A stretch of DNA of 64,000 bases, from contig NC_092330.1 of NCBI RefSeq assembly GCF_036785885.1, positions 20,122,525-20,186,524 of the forward strand, read 5' to 3'. Position 1 is the first letter of the stretch; every line of letters starts with the position of its first letter. This document shows, in pieces, positions 34,409 through 48,015 of this stretch. The notes beneath the pieces are model-generated. The model made no database searches. It worked only from the letters and a program-made list of their open reading frames with translations, and was not told where the DNA came from. A program made the translations under genes and the position numbers. This DNA is from Coffea arabica. Taxonomy: Eukaryota; Streptophyta; Magnoliopsida; Gentianales; Rubiaceae.

Positions 34409-35041
34409 GGGTGCGATCATACCAGCACTAATGCACCGGATCCCATCAGAACTCCGAAGTTAAGCGTGCTTGGGCGACAGTAGTACTAGGATGGGTGACC
34501 CTAGGCCTGTCAACGGGTCGGGTCTAGACCCGGATCCGGATCGGATCGCTGAAATTTTTTCGGGTATGGGTAGGGATTTAATTCCGTTATCCGGATCCGG
34601 ATCCGTTTTTTCAAACAAAAAAATGGGTCGGATACGGAATATAGTATTCCGACCCGTATTAGACCCGGATCCGGATATAAATGATTTAATAATTTATAAA
34701 AAATATATATTATCAATATAATTTGATTAGGATGATGTATTTGAGTAAAATCAATTTGATTTATTTTCTTATTTGGTTTTTTCTTTGCATTAGTTAGAAA
34801 TTAGTTTACAAATATATTTTTTTCTCTTTTTTGTTAGAAATTATAAATTTTGGCAAATTTGTTCGGGTAGACCCGACCCGGATCCGAGACTCGCCGGGTC
34901 CGGATCCGGAACACAGAATAAAAGACCCGTCGGGTAAACGGGTCGGATCCGGGTCCGGGTCCGGAATAATGAATTCCGGCCCGGACCCGGCCCGTTGACA
35001 CCCCTAGGTGACCCCCTGGGAAATCCTCGTGTTGCACCCCT
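34409..35041 (+). pseudogene. 5S rRNA: 5S rRNA gene split by hAT element, copy 29 (type CM)
   Basis: C46, C70, A102. Unlike most CM copies it is followed by an R spacer and an uninterrupted gene. Confidence 0.94.
34502..35006. mobile_element. hAT element, copy 29 (type CM without A482)
   Basis: T123 but G482, so it sits between type C and the full CM form. Confidence 0.9.
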
Positions 35042-35453
35042 CCCTTTTTTGTTTCGAAATCCAAATTTCCCCTTCGTTCTTTATGCTGTAGTAATTTAGC
35101 TCCGTCGGAACGATTGCTTTATATTTTGCTTCTCATCGAAGCATGAAGGCGGATCTGAAGGCGCGAGACAAGTCAGGAACGGTACGGCTGGATCGAAACC
35201 CGGATCGTCGGTCAAAGTTGTCGGCGCAAATGTATAAGTGCAAGCGTGAAGGATCAATTTCAGAATAATTGAGAGTTGCGCGACGAGGGAAAAAAAAATG
35301 GTGCAAATCAACAAGAAAAAAATGTAAAAGTAAATAAATAAAAGGATGAGGGGAAATTCTTGAATTGACGCTTAAAATGAATTCGGGTCCAGAAAAGCCA
35401 CACTGCTTCACAGGACGGGGCAGTTTAAAAGAATAAAGCGAAAGGAACATGGT

Positions 35454-35573
35454 GGGTGCGATCATACCAGCACTAATGCACCGGATCCCATCAGAACTCC
35501 GAAGTTAAGCATGCTTGGGCGAGAGTAGTACTAGGATGGGTGACCCCCTGGGAAGTCCTCGTGTTGCACCCCT
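35454..35573 (+). rRNA. 5S rRNA: 5S ribosomal RNA gene, uninterrupted, class II
   Basis: A58 and T at -1. Lies in the densest run of uninterrupted genes (33878, 35454, 37031). Confidence 0.96.
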
Positions 35574-35985
35574 CCCTTTTTTGTTTCGAAATCCAAATTT
35601 CCCCTTCGTTCTTTATGCTGTAGTAATTTAGCTCCGTCGGAACGATTGCTTTATATTTTGCTTCTTATCGAAGCATGAAGGCGGATCTGAAGGCGCGAGA
35701 CAAGTCAGGAACGGTACGGCTGGATCGAAGCCCGGATCGTCGGTCAAAGTTGTCGGCGCAAATGTATAAGTGCAAGCGTGAAGGATCAATTTCAGAATAA
35801 TTGAGAGTTGCGCGACGAGGGAAAAAAAAATGGTGCAAATCAACAAGAAAAAAATGTAAAAGTAAATAAATAAAAGGATGAGGGGAAATTCTTGAATTGA
35901 CGCTTAAAATGAATTCGGGTCCAGAAAAGCCAAACTGCTTCACAGGACGTGGCAGTTTAAAAGAATAAAGCGAAAGAAACATGGC

Positions 35986-36618
35986 GGGTGCGATCATACC
36001 AGCACTAATGCACCGGATCCCATCAGAACTCCGAAGTTAAGCGTGCTTGGGCGACAGTAGTACTAGGATGGGTGACCCTAGGCCTGTCAACGGGTCGGGT
36101 CTAGACCCGGATCCGGATCGGATCGCTGAAATTTTTTCGGGTATGGGTAGGGATTTAATTCCGTTATCCGGATCCGGATCCGTTTTTTCAAACAAAAAAA
36201 TGGGTCGGATACGGAATATAGTATTCCGACCCGTATTAGACCCGGATCCGGATATAAATGATTTAATAATTTATAAAAAATATATATTATCAATATAATT
36301 TGATTAGGATGATGTATTTGAGTAAAATCAATTTGATTTATTTTCTTATTTGGTTTTTTCTTTGCATTAGTTAGAAATTAGTTTACAAATATATTTTTTT
36401 CTCTTTTTTGTTAGAAATTATAAATTTTGGCAAATTTGTTCGGGTAGACCCGACCCGGATCCGAGACTCGCCGGGTCCGGATCCGGAACACAGAATAAAA
36501 GACCCGTCGGGTAAACGGGTCGGATCCGGGTCCGGGTCCGGAATAATGAATTCCGGCCCGGACCCGGCCCGTTGACACCCCTAGGTGACCCCCTGGGAAA
36601 TCCTCGTGTTGCACCCCT
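35986..36618 (+). pseudogene. 5S rRNA: 5S rRNA gene split by hAT element, copy 30 (type CM)
   Basis: C46, C70, A102. Confidence 0.94.
36079..36583. mobile_element. hAT element, copy 30 (type CM without A482)
   Basis: T123, G482, as copy 29; the two units are a local 1577-bp duplication. Confidence 0.9.
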
Positions 36619-37030
36619 CCCTTTTTTGTTTCGAAATCCAAATTTCCCCTTCGTTCTTTATGCTGTAGTAATTTAGCTCCGTCGGAACGATTGCTTTATA
36701 TTTTGCTTCTCATCGAAGCATGAAGGCGGATCTGAAGGCGCGAGACAAGTCAGGAACGGTACGGCTGGATCGAAACCCGGATCGTCGGTCAAAGTTGTCG
36801 GCGCAAATGTATAAGTGCAAGCGTGAAGGATCAATTTCAGAATAATTGAGAGTTGCGCGACGAGGGAAAAAAAAATGGTGCAAATCAACAAGAAAAAAAT
36901 GTAAAAGTAAATAAATAAAAGGATGAGGGGAAATTCTTGAATTGACGCTTAAAATGAATTCGGGTCCAGAAAAGCCACACTGCTTCACAGGACGGGGCAG
37001 TTTAAAAGAATAAAGCGAAAGGAACATGGT

Positions 37031-37150
37031 GGGTGCGATCATACCAGCACTAATGCACCGGATCCCATCAGAACTCCGAAGTTAAGCATGCTTGGGCGAG
37101 AGTAGTACTAGGATGGGTGACCCCCTGGGAAGTCCTCGTGTTGCACCCCT
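37031..37150 (+). rRNA. 5S rRNA: 5S ribosomal RNA gene, uninterrupted, class II
   Basis: A58 and T at -1. It precedes a type A copy, the same junction as at 5079-5488. Confidence 0.96.
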
Positions 37151-37560
37151 CCCTTTTTTGTTTCGAAATCCAAATTTCCCCTTCGTTCTTTATGCTGTAG
37201 TAATTTAGCTCCGTCGGAACGATTGCTTTATATTTTGCTTCTTATCGAAGCATGAAGGCGGATCTGAAGGCGCGAGACAAGTCAGGAACGGTACGGCTGG
37301 ATCGAAGCCCGGATCGTCGGTCAAAGTTGTCGGCGCAAATGTATAAGCGCAAGCGTGAAGGATCAATTTCAGGATAATTGAGAGTTGTGCGACGAGGGAA
37401 AAAAAAGGTGCAAAGCAACAAGAAAAAAATATAAAAGTAAATAAATAAAAGGATGAGAAGAAATTCATGAATTGACGCTTAGAATGAATTCGGGTCCAGA
37501 AAAGCCAAACTGCTTCACAGGACGTGGCAGTTTAAAAGAATAAAGCGAAAGGAACATGGC

Positions 37561-38193
37561 GGGTGCGATCATACCAGCACTAATGCACCGGATCCCATCA
37601 GAACTTCGAAGTTAAGCGTGCTTGGGCGACAGTAGTACTAGGATGGGTGACCCTAGGCCGGTCAACGGGTCGGGTCTACACCCGGATCCGGATCGGATCC
37701 TTGAAATTTTTGCTGGTATGGGTAGGGATTTAATTCCGTTATCCGGATCCGAATCCGTTTTTTCAAACAAAAAAACGGGTCGGATACGGAATATAGTATT
37801 CCGACCCGTACTAGACCCGGATCCGGATATAAATGATTTAATAATTTATAAAAAATATATATTATCAATATAATTTGATTAGGATGATGTATTTGAGTAA
37901 AATCAATTTGATTTATTTTCTTATTTGGTTTTTTCTTTGCATTAGCTAGAAATTAGTTTACAAATATATCTTTTTCTCTTTTTTGTTAGAAATTATAAAT
38001 TTTGGCAAATTTGTTCGGGTAGACCCGACCCGGATCCGAGACTCGCCGGGTCCGGATCCGGAACACCGAATAAAAGACCCGTCGGGTAAACGGGTCGGAT
38101 CCGGGTCCGGGTCCGGAATAAAGAATTCCGGCCCGGACCCGGCCCGTTGACACCCCTAGGTGACCCCCTGGGAAATCCTCGTGTTGCACCCCT
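37561..38193 (+). pseudogene. 5S rRNA: 5S rRNA gene split by hAT element, copy 31 (type A)
   Basis: T46, C70, A102. Begins a run A, B1, B2, D identical in order to the start of the 7324-bp repeat. Confidence 0.94.
37654..38158. mobile_element. hAT element, copy 31 (type A)
   Basis: A99, A446, A469; last complete type A in the window. Confidence 0.9.
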
Positions 38194-38603
38194 CCCTTTT
38201 TTGTTTCGAAATCCAAATTTTCCCTTCGTTCTTTATGCTGTAGTAATTTAGCTCCGTCGGAACGATTGCTTTATATTTTGCTTCTCATCGAAGCATGAAG
38301 GCGGATCTGAAGGCGCGAGACAAGTCAGGAACGGTACGGCTGAATCGAAGCCCGGATCGTCGGTCAATGTTGTCGGCGCAAATGCATAAGCGCAAGCGTG
38401 AAGGATCAATTTCAGGATAATTGAGAGTTGTGCGACGAGGGAAAAAAAAGGTGCAAAGCAACAAGAAAAAAATATAAAAGTAAATAAATAAAAGGATGAG
38501 AGGAAATTCATGAATTGACGCTTAGAATGAATTCGGGTCCAGAAAAGCCAAACTGCTTCACAGGACGTGGCAGTTTAAAAGAATAAAGCGAAAGGAACAT
38601 GGC

Positions 38604-39236
38604 GGGTGTGATCATACCAGCACTAATGCACCGGATCCCATCAGAACTTCGAAGTTAAGCGTGCTTGGGCGACAGTAGTACTAGGATGGGTGACCCTAGG
38701 CCGGTCAACGGGTCGGGTCTACACCCGGATCCGGATCGGATCCCTGAAATTTTTGCGGGTATGGGTAGGGATTTAATTCCGTTATCCGGATCCGGATCCG
38801 TTTTTTCAAACAAAAAAACGGGTCGGATACGGAATATAGTATTCCGACCCGTATTAGACCCGGATCCGGATATAAATGATTTAATAATTTATAAAAAATA
38901 TATATTATCAATATAATTTGATTAGGATGATGTATTTGAGTAAAATCAATTTGATTTATTTTCTTATTTGGTTTTTTCTTTGCATTAGCTAGAAATTTGT
39001 TTACAAATATATCTTTTTCTCTTTTTTGTTAGAAATTATAAATTTTGGCAAATTTGTTCGGGTAGACCCGACCCGGATCCGAGACTCGCCGGGTCCGGAT
39101 CCGGAACACCGAATAAAAGACCCGTCGGGTAAACGGGTCGGCTCCGGGTCCGGGTCCGGAATAATGAATTCCGGCCCGGACCCGGCCCGTTGACACCCCT
39201 AGGTGACCCCCTGGGAAATCCTCGTGTTGCACCCCT
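38604..39236 (+). pseudogene. 5S rRNA: 5S rRNA gene split by hAT element, copy 32 (type B1)
   Basis: T6, T46, C70, A102. Its upstream spacer reads GAATCGAAGCCC, without the private change of copies 6, 12 and 18. Confidence 0.94.
38697..39201. mobile_element. hAT element, copy 32 (type B1)
   Basis: CCG, T302, C446. Confidence 0.9.
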
Positions 39237-39646
39237 CCCTTTTTTGTTTCGAAATCCAAATTTTCCCTTCGTTCTTTATGCTGTAGTAATTTAGCTCCGT
39301 CGGAACGATTGCTTTATATTTTGCTTCTCATCGAAGCATGAAGGCGGATCTGAAGGCGCGAGACAAGTCAGGAACGGTACGGCTGAATCGAAGCCCGGAT
39401 CGTCGGTCAATGTTGTCGGCGCAAATGCATAAGCGCAAGCGTGAAGGATCAATTTCAGGATAATTGAGAGTTGTGCGACGAGGGAAAAAAAAGGTGCAAA
39501 GCAACAAGAAAAAAATATAAAAGTAAATAAATAAAAGGATGAGAGGAAATTCATGAATTGACGCTTAGAATGAATTCGGGTCCAGAAAAGCCAAACTGCT
39601 TCACAGGACGTGGCAGTTTAAAAGAATAAAGCGAAAGGAACATGGC

Positions 39647-40279
39647 GGGTGCGATCATACCAGCACTAATGCACCGGATCCCATCAGAACTTCGAAGTTA
39701 AGCGTGCTTGGGCGACAGTAGTACTAGGATGGGTGACCCTAGGCCTGTCAACGGGTCGGGTCTACACCCGGATCCGGATCGGATCCCTGAAATTTTTGCG
39801 GGTATGGGTAGGGATTTAATTCCGTTATCCGGATCCGGATCCGTTTTTTCAAACAAAAAAACGGGTCGGATACGGAATATAGTATTCCGACCCGTATTAG
39901 ACCCGGATCCGGATATAAATGATTTAATAATTTATAAAAAATATATATTATCAATATAATTTGATTAGGATGATGTATTTGAGTAAAATCAATTTGATTT
40001 ATTTTCTTATTTGGTTTTTTCTTTGCATTAGCTAGAAATTTGTTTACAAATATATCTTTTTCTCTTTTTTGTTAGAAATTATAAATTTTGGCAAATTTGT
40101 TCGGGTAGACCCGACCCGGATCCGAGACTCGCCGGGTCCGGATCCGGAACACCGAATAAAAGACCCGTCGGGTAAACGGGTCGGCTCCGGGTCCGGGTCC
40201 GGAATAATGAATTCCGGCCCGGACCCGGCCCGTTGACACCCCTAGGTGACCCCCTGGGAAATCCTCGTGTTGCACCCCT
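39647..40279 (+). pseudogene. 5S rRNA: 5S rRNA gene split by hAT element, copy 33 (type B2)
   Basis: T46, C70, A102. Confidence 0.94.
39740..40244. mobile_element. hAT element, copy 33 (type B2)
   Basis: CCT, T302, C446. Confidence 0.9.
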
Positions 40280-40689
40280 CCCTTTTTTGTTTCGAAATCC
40301 AAATTTTCCCTTCGTTCTTTATGCTGTAGTAATTTAGCTCCGTCGGAACGATTGCTTTATATTTTGCTTCTCATCGAAGCATGAAGGCGGATCTGAAGGC
40401 GCGAGACAAGTCAGGAACGGTACGGCTGGATCGAAGCCCGGATCGTCGGTCAAAGTTGTCGGCGCAAATGCATAAGCGCAAGCGTGAAGGATCAATTTCA
40501 GGATAATTGAGAGTTGTGCGACGAGGGAAAAAAAAGGTGCAAAGCAACAAGAAAAAAATATAAAAGTAAATAAATAAAAGGATGAGAGGAAATTCATGAA
40601 TTGACGCTTAGAATGAATTCGGGTCCAGAAAAGCCAAACTGCTTCACAGGACGTGGCAGTTTAAAAGAATAAAGCGAAAGGAACATGGC

Positions 40690-41322
40690 GGGTGCGATCA
40701 TACCAGCACTAATGCACCGGATCCCATCAGAACTTCGAAGTTAAGCGTGCTTGGGCGACAGTAGTACTAGGATGGGTGACCCTAGGCCGGTCAACGGGTC
40801 GGGTCTACACCCGGATCCGGATCGGATCCCTGAAATTTTTGCGGGTATGGGTAGGGATTTAATTCCGTTATCCGGATCCGGATCCGTTTTTTCAAACAAA
40901 AAAACGGGTCGGATACGGAATATAGTATTCCGACCCGTATTAGACCCGGATTCGGATATAAATGATTTAATAATTTATAAAAAATATATATTATCAATAT
41001 AATTTGATTAGGATGATGTATTTGAGTAAAATCAATTTGATTTATTTTCTTATTTGGTTTTTTCTTTGCATTAGCTAGAAATTAGTTTACAAATATATCT
41101 TTTTCTCTTTTTTGTTAGAAATTATAAATTTTGGCAAATTTGTTCGGGTAGACCCGACCCGGATCCGAGACTCGCCGGGTCCGGATCCGGAACACCGAAT
41201 AAAAGACCCGTCGGGTAAACGGGTCGGCTCCGGGTCCGGGTCCGGAATAATGAATTCCGGCCCGGACCCGGCCCGTTGACACCCCTAGGTGACCCCCTGG
41301 GAAATCCTCGTGTTGCACCCCT
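40690..41322 (+). pseudogene. 5S rRNA: 5S rRNA gene split by hAT element, copy 34 (type D)
   Basis: T46, C70, A102. Starts the first 5749-bp module. Confidence 0.94.
40783..41287. mobile_element. hAT element, copy 34 (type D)
   Basis: T170, A302, C446. Confidence 0.9.
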
Positions 41323-41734
41323 CCCTTTTTTGTTTCGAAATCCAAATTTCCCCTTCGTTCTTTATGCTGTAGTAATTTAGCTCCGTCGGAACGATTGCTT
41401 TATATTTTGCTTCTCATCGAAGCATGAAGGCGGATCTGAAGGCGCGAGACAAGTCAGGAACGGTACGGCTGGATCGAAACCCGGATCGTCGGTCAAAGTT
41501 GTCGGCGCAAATGTATAAGTGCAAGCGTGAAGGATCAATTTCAGAATAATTGAGAGTTGCGCGACGAGGGAAAAAAAAATGGTGCAAATCAACAAGAAAA
41601 AAATGTAAAAGTAAATAAATAAAAGGATGAGGGGAAATTCTTGAATTGACGCTTAAAATGAATTCGGGTCCAGAAAAGCCACACTGCTTCACAGGACGGG
41701 GCAGTTTAAAAGAATAAAGCGAAAGGAACATGGT

Positions 41735-41854
41735 GGGTGCGATCATACCAGCACTAATGCACCGGATCCCATCAGAACTCCGAAGTTAAGCATGCTTGGG
41801 CGAGAGTAGTACTAGGATGGGTGACCCCCTGGGAAGTCCTCGTGTTGCACCCCT
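41735..41854 (+). rRNA. 5S rRNA: 5S ribosomal RNA gene, uninterrupted, class II
   Basis: A58 and T at -1. The spacer after it has AGTTCCG, shared with those at 26730, 47660 and 53411. Confidence 0.96.
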
Positions 41855-42266
41855 CCCTTTTTTGTTTCGAAATCCAAATTTCCCCTTCGTTCTTTATGCT
41901 GTAGTAATTTAGTTCCGTCGGAACGATTGCTTTATATTTTGCTTCTTATCGAAGCATGAAGGCGGATCTGAAGGCGCGAGACAAGTCAGGAACGGTACGG
42001 CTGGATCGAAGCCCGGATCGTCGGTCAAAGTTGTCGGCGCAAATGTATAAGTGCAAGCGTGAAGGATCAATTTCAGAATAATTGAGAGTTGCGCGACGAG
42101 GGAAAAAAAAATGGTGCAAATCAACAAGAAAAAAATGTAAAAGTAAATAAATAAAAGGATGAGGGGAAATTCTTGAATTGACGCTTAAAATGAATTCGGG
42201 TCCAGAAAAGCCAAACTGCTTCACAGGACGTGGCAGTTTAAAAGAATAAAGCGAAAGAAACATGGC

Positions 42267-42899
42267 GGGTGCGATCATACCAGCACTAATGCACCGGATC
42301 CCATCAGAACTCCGAAGTTAAGCGTGCTTGGGCGACAGTAGTACTAGGATGGGTGACCCTAGGCCTGTCAACGGGTCGGGTCTAGACCCGGATCCGGATC
42401 GGATCGCTGAAATTTTTTCGGGTATGGGTAGGGATTTAATTCCGTTATCCGGATCCGGATCCGTTTTTTCAAACAAAAAAATGGGTCGGATACGGAATAT
42501 AGTATTCCGACCCGTATTAGACCCGGATCCGGATATAAATGATTTAATAATTTATAAAAAATATATATTATCAATATAATTTGATTAGGATGATGTATTT
42601 GAGTAAAATCAATTTGATTTATTTTCTTATTTGGTTTTTTCTTTGCATTAGTTAGAAATTAGTTTACAAATATATTTTTTTCTCTTTTTTGTTAGAAATT
42701 ATAAATTTTGGCAAATTTGTTCGGGTAGACCCGACCCGGATCCGAGACTCGCCGGGTCCGGATCCGGAACACAGAATAAAAGACCCGTCGGGTAAACGGG
42801 TCGGATCCGGGTCCGGGTCCGGAATAATGAATTCCGGCCCAGACCCGGCCCGTTGACACCCCTAGGTGACCCCCTGGGAAATCCTCGTGTTGCACCCCT
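42267..42899 (+). pseudogene. 5S rRNA: 5S rRNA gene split by hAT element, copy 35 (type CM)
   Basis: C46, C70, A102. Confidence 0.94.
42360..42864. mobile_element. hAT element, copy 35 (type CM)
   Basis: T123, A482. Confidence 0.9.
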
Positions 42900-43309
42900 C
42901 CCTTTTTTGTTTCGAAATCCAAATTTCCCCTTCGTTCTTTATGCTGTAGTAATTTAGCTCCGTCGGAACGATTGCTTTATATTTTGCTTCTCATCGAAGC
43001 ATGAAGGCGGATCTGAAGGCGCGAGACAAGTCAGGAACGGTACGGCTGGATCGAAGCCCGGATCGTCGGTCAAAGTTGTCGGCGCAAATGCATAAGCGCA
43101 AGCGTGAAGGATCAATTTCAGGATAATTGAGAGTTGTGCGACGAGGGAAAAAAAAGGTGCAAAGCAACAAGAAAAAAATATAAAAGTAAATAAATAAAAG
43201 GATGAGAGGAAATTCATGAATTGACGCTTAGAATGAATTCGGGTCCAGAAAAGCCAAACTGCTTCACAGGACGTGGCAGTTTAAAAGAATAAAGCGAAAG
43301 GAACATGGC

Positions 43310-43942
43310 GGGTGCGATCATACCAGCACTAATGCACCGGATCCCATCAGAACTTCGAAGTTAAGCGTGCTTGGGCGACAGTAGTACTAGGATGGGTGAC
43401 CCTAGGCCGGTCAACGGGTCGGGTCTACACCCGGATCCGGATCGGATCCCTGAAATTTTTGCGGGTATGGGTAGGGATTTAATTCCGTTATCCGGATCCG
43501 GATCCGTTTTTTCAAACAAAAAAACGGGTCGGATACGGAATATAGTATTCCGACCCGTATTAGACCCGGATTCGGATATAAATGATTTAATAATTTATAA
43601 AAAATATATATTATCAATATAATTTGATTAGGATGATGTATTTGAGTAAAATCAATTTGATTTATTTTCTTATTTGGTTTTTTCTTTGCATTAGCTAGAA
43701 ATTAGTTTACAAATATATCTTTTTCTCTTTTTTGTTAGAAATTATAAATTTTGGCAAATTTGTTCGGGTAGACCCGACCCGGATCCGAGACTCGCCGGGT
43801 CCGGATCCGGAACACCGAATAAAAGACCCGTCGGGTAAACGGGTCGGCTCCGGGTCCGGGTCCGGAATAATGAATTCCGGCCCGGACCCGGCCCGTTGAC
43901 ACCCCTAGGTGACCCCCTGGGAAATCCTCGTGTTGCACCCCT
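43310..43942 (+). pseudogene. 5S rRNA: 5S rRNA gene split by hAT element, copy 36 (type D)
   Basis: T46, C70, A102. This D copy is followed by B1, not by an uninterrupted gene. Confidence 0.94.
43403..43907. mobile_element. hAT element, copy 36 (type D)
   Basis: T170, A302, C446. Confidence 0.9.
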
Positions 43943-44352
43943 CCCTTTTTTGTTTCGAAATCCAAATTTTCCCTTCGTTCTTTATGCTGTAGTAATTTAG
44001 CTCCGTCGGAACGATTGCTTTATATTTTGCTTCTCATCGAAGCATGAAGGCGGATCTGAAGGCGCGAGACAAGTCAGGAACGGTACGGCTGAATCGAAGC
44101 CCGGATCGTCGGTCAATGTTGTCGGCGCAAATGCATAAGCGCAAGCGTGAAGGATCAATTTCAGGATAATTGAGAGTTGTGCGACGAGGGAAAAAAAAGG
44201 TGCAAAGCAACAAGAAAAAAATATAAAAGTAAATAAATAAAAGGATGAGAGGAAATTCATGAATTGACGCTTAGAATGAATTCGGGTCCAGAAAAGCCAA
44301 ACTGCTTCACAGGACGTGGCAGTTTAAAAGAATAAAGCGAAAGGAACATGGC

Positions 44353-44985
44353 GGGTGTGATCATACCAGCACTAATGCACCGGATCCCATCAGAACTTCG
44401 AAGTTAAGCGTGCTTGGGCGACAGTAGTACTAGGATGGGTGACCCTAGGCCGGTCAACGGGTCGGGTCTACACCCGGATCCGGATCGGATCCCTGAAATT
44501 TTTGCGGGTATGGGTAGGGATTTAATTCCGTTATCCGGATCCGGATCCGTTTTTTCAAACAAAAAAACGGGTCGGATACGGAATATAGTATTCCGACCCG
44601 TATTAGACCCGGATCCGGATATAAATGATTTAATAATTTATAAAAAATATATATTATCAATATAATTTGATTAGGATGATGTATTTGAGTAAAATCAATT
44701 TGATTTATTTTCTTATTTGGTTTTTTCTTTGCATTAGCTAGAAATTTGTTTACAAATATATCTTTTTCTCTTTTTTGTTAGAAATTATAAATTTTGGCAA
44801 ATTTGTTCGGGTAGACCCGACCCGGATCCGAGACTCGCCGGGTCCGGATCCGGAACACCGAATAAAAGACCCGTCGGGTAAACGGGTCGGCTCCGGGTCC
44901 GGGTCCGGAATAATGAATTCCGGCCCGGACCCGGCCCGTTGACACCCCTAGGTGACCCCCTGGGAAATCCTCGTGTTGCACCCCT
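44353..44985 (+). pseudogene. 5S rRNA: 5S rRNA gene split by hAT element, copy 37 (type B1)
   Basis: T6, T46, C70, A102. Confidence 0.94.
44446..44950. mobile_element. hAT element, copy 37 (type B1)
   Basis: CCG, T302, C446. Confidence 0.9.
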
Positions 44986-45395
44986 CCCTTTTTTGTTTCG
45001 AAATCCAAATTTTCCCTTCGTTCTTTATGCTGTAGTAATTTAGCTCCGTCGGAACGATTGCTTTATATTTTGCTTCTCATCGAAGCATGAAGGCGGATCT
45101 GAAGGCGCGAGACAAGTCAGGAACGGTACGGCTGAATCGAAGCCCGGATCGTCGGTCAATGTTGTCGGCGCAAATGCATAAGCGCAAGCGTGAAGGATCA
45201 ATTTCAGGATAATTGAGAGTTGTGCGACGAGGGAAAAAAAAGGTGCAAAGCAACAAGAAAAAAATATAAAAGTAAATAAATAAAAGGATGAGAGGAAATT
45301 CATGAATTGACGCTTAGAATGAATTCGGGTCCAGAAAAGCCAAACTGCTTCACAGGACGTGGCAGTTTAAAAGAATAAAGCGAAAGGAACATGGC

Positions 45396-46028
45396 GGGTG
45401 CGATCATACCAGCACTAATGCACCGGATCCCATCAGAACTTCGAAGTTAAGCGTGCTTGGGCGACAGTAGTACTAGGATGGGTGACCCTAGGCCTGTCAA
45501 CGGGTCGGGTCTACACCCGGATCCGGATCGGATCCCTGAAATTTTTGCGGGTATGGGTAGGGATTTAATTCCGTTATCCGGATCCGGATCCGTTTTTTCA
45601 AACAAAAAAACGGGTCGGATACGGAATATAGTATTCCGACCCGTATTAGACCCGGATCCGGATATAAATGATTTAATAATTTATAAAAAATATATATTAT
45701 CAATATAATTTGATTAGGATGATGTATTTGAGTAAAATCAATTTGATTTATTTTCTTATTTGGTTTTTTCTTTGCATTAGCTAGAAATTTGTTTACAAAT
45801 ATATCTTTTTCTCTTTTTTGTTAGAAATTATAAATTTTGGCAAATTTGTTCGGGTAGACCCGACCCGGATCCGAGACTCGCCGGGTCCGGATCCGGAACA
45901 CCGAATAAAAGACCCGTCGGGTAAACGGGTCGGCTCCGGGTCCGGGTCCGGAATAATGAATTCCGGCCCGGACCCGGCCCGTTGACACCCCTAGGTGACC
46001 CCCTGGGAAATCCTCGTGTTGCACCCCT
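45396..46028 (+). pseudogene. 5S rRNA: 5S rRNA gene split by hAT element, copy 38 (type B2)
   Basis: T46, C70, A102. Confidence 0.94.
45489..45993. mobile_element. hAT element, copy 38 (type B2)
   Basis: CCT, T302, C446. Confidence 0.9.
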
Positions 46029-46438
46029 CCCTTTTTTGTTTCGAAATCCAAATTTTCCCTTCGTTCTTTATGCTGTAGTAATTTAGCTCCGTCGGAACGA
46101 TTGCTTTATATTTTGCTTCTCATCGAAGCATGAAGGCGGATCTGAAGGCGCGAGACAAGTCAGGAACGGTACGGCTGGATCGAAGCCCGGATCGTCGGTC
46201 AAAGTTGTCGGCGCAAATGCATAAGCGCAAGCGTGAAGGATCAATTTCAGGATAATTGAGAGTTGTGCGACGAGGGAAAAAAAAGGTGCAAAGCAACAAG
46301 AAAAAAATATAAAAGTAAATAAATAAAAGGATGAGAGGAAATTCATGAATTGACGCTTAGAATGAATTCGGGTCCAGAAAAGCCAAACTGCTTCACAGGA
46401 CGTGGCAGTTTAAAAGAATAAAGCGAAAGGAACATGGC

Positions 46439-47071
46439 GGGTGCGATCATACCAGCACTAATGCACCGGATCCCATCAGAACTTCGAAGTTAAGCGTGCT
46501 TGGGCGACAGTAGTACTAGGATGGGTGACCCTAGGCCGGTCAACGGGTCGGGTCTACACCCGGATCCGGATCGGATCCCTGAAATTTTTGCGGGTATGGG
46601 TAGGGATTTAATTCCGTTATCCGGATCCGGATCCGTTTTTTCAAACAAAAAAACGGGTCGGATACGGAATATAGTATTCCGACCCGTATTAGACCCGGAT
46701 TCGGATATAAATGATTTAATAATTTATAAAAAATATATATTATCAATATAATTTGATTAGGATGATGTATTTGAGTAAAATCAATTTGATTTATTTTCTT
46801 ATTTGGTTTTTTCTTTGCATTAGCTAGAAATTAGTTTACAAATATATCTTTTTCTCTTTTTTGTTAGAAATTATAAATTTTGGCAAATTTGTTCGGGTAG
46901 ACCCGACCCGGATCCGAGACTCGCCGGGTCCGGATCCGGAACACCGAATAAAAGACCCGTCGGGTAAACGGGTCGGCTCCGGGTCCGGGTCCGGAATAAT
47001 GAATTCCGGCCCGGACCCGGCCCGTTGACACCCCTAGGTGACCCCCTGGGAAATCCTCGTGTTGCACCCCT
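46439..47071 (+). pseudogene. 5S rRNA: 5S rRNA gene split by hAT element, copy 39 (type D)
   Basis: T46, C70, A102. Starts the second 5749-bp module. Confidence 0.94.
46532..47036. mobile_element. hAT element, copy 39 (type D)
   Basis: T170, A302, C446. Confidence 0.9.
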
Positions 47072-47483
47072 CCCTTTTTTGTTTCGAAATCCAAATTTCC
47101 CCTTCGTTCTTTATGCTGTAGTAATTTAGCTCCGTCGGAACGATTGCTTTATATTTTGCTTCTCATCGAAGCATGAAGGCGGATCTGAAGGCGCGAGACA
47201 AGTCAGGAACGGTACGGCTGGATCGAAACCCGGATCGTCGGTCAAAGTTGTCGGCGCAAATGTATAAGTGCAAGCGTGAAGGATCAATTTCAGAATAATT
47301 GAGAGTTGCGCGACGAGGGAAAAAAAAATGGTGCAAATCAACAAGAAAAAAATGTAAAAGTAAATAAATAAAAGGATGAGGGGAAATTCTTGAATTGACG
47401 CTTAAAATGAATTCGGGTCCAGAAAAGCCACACTGCTTCACAGGACGGGGCAGTTTAAAAGAATAAAGCGAAAGGAACATGGT

Positions 47484-47603
47484 GGGTGCGATCATACCAG
47501 CACTAATGCACCGGATCCCATCAGAACTCCGAAGTTAAGCATGCTTGGGCGAGAGTAGTACTAGGATGGGTGACCCCCTGGGAAGTCCTCGTGTTGCACC
47601 CCT
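47484..47603 (+). rRNA. 5S rRNA: 5S ribosomal RNA gene, uninterrupted, class II
   Basis: A58 and T at -1. Confidence 0.96.
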
Positions 47604-48015
47604 CCCTTTTTTGTTTCGAAATCCAAATTTCCCCTTCGTTCTTTATGCTGTAGTAATTTAGTTCCGTCGGAACGATTGCTTTATATTTTGCTTCTTATCG
47701 AAGCATGAAGGCGGATCTGAAGGCGCGAGACAAGTCAGGAACGGTACGGCTGGATCGAAGCCCGGATCGTCGGTCAAAGTTGTCGGCGCAAATGTATAAG
47801 TGCAAGCGTGAAGGATCAATTTCAGAATAATTGAGAGTTGCGCGACGAGGGAAAAAAAAATGGTGCAAATCAACAAGAAAAAAATGTAAAAGTAAATAAA
47901 TAAAAGGATGAGGGGAAATTCTTGAATTGACGCTTAAAATGAATTCGGGTCCAGAAAAGCCAAACTGCTTCACAGGACGTGGCAGTTTAAAAGAATAAAG
48001 CGAAAGAAACATGGC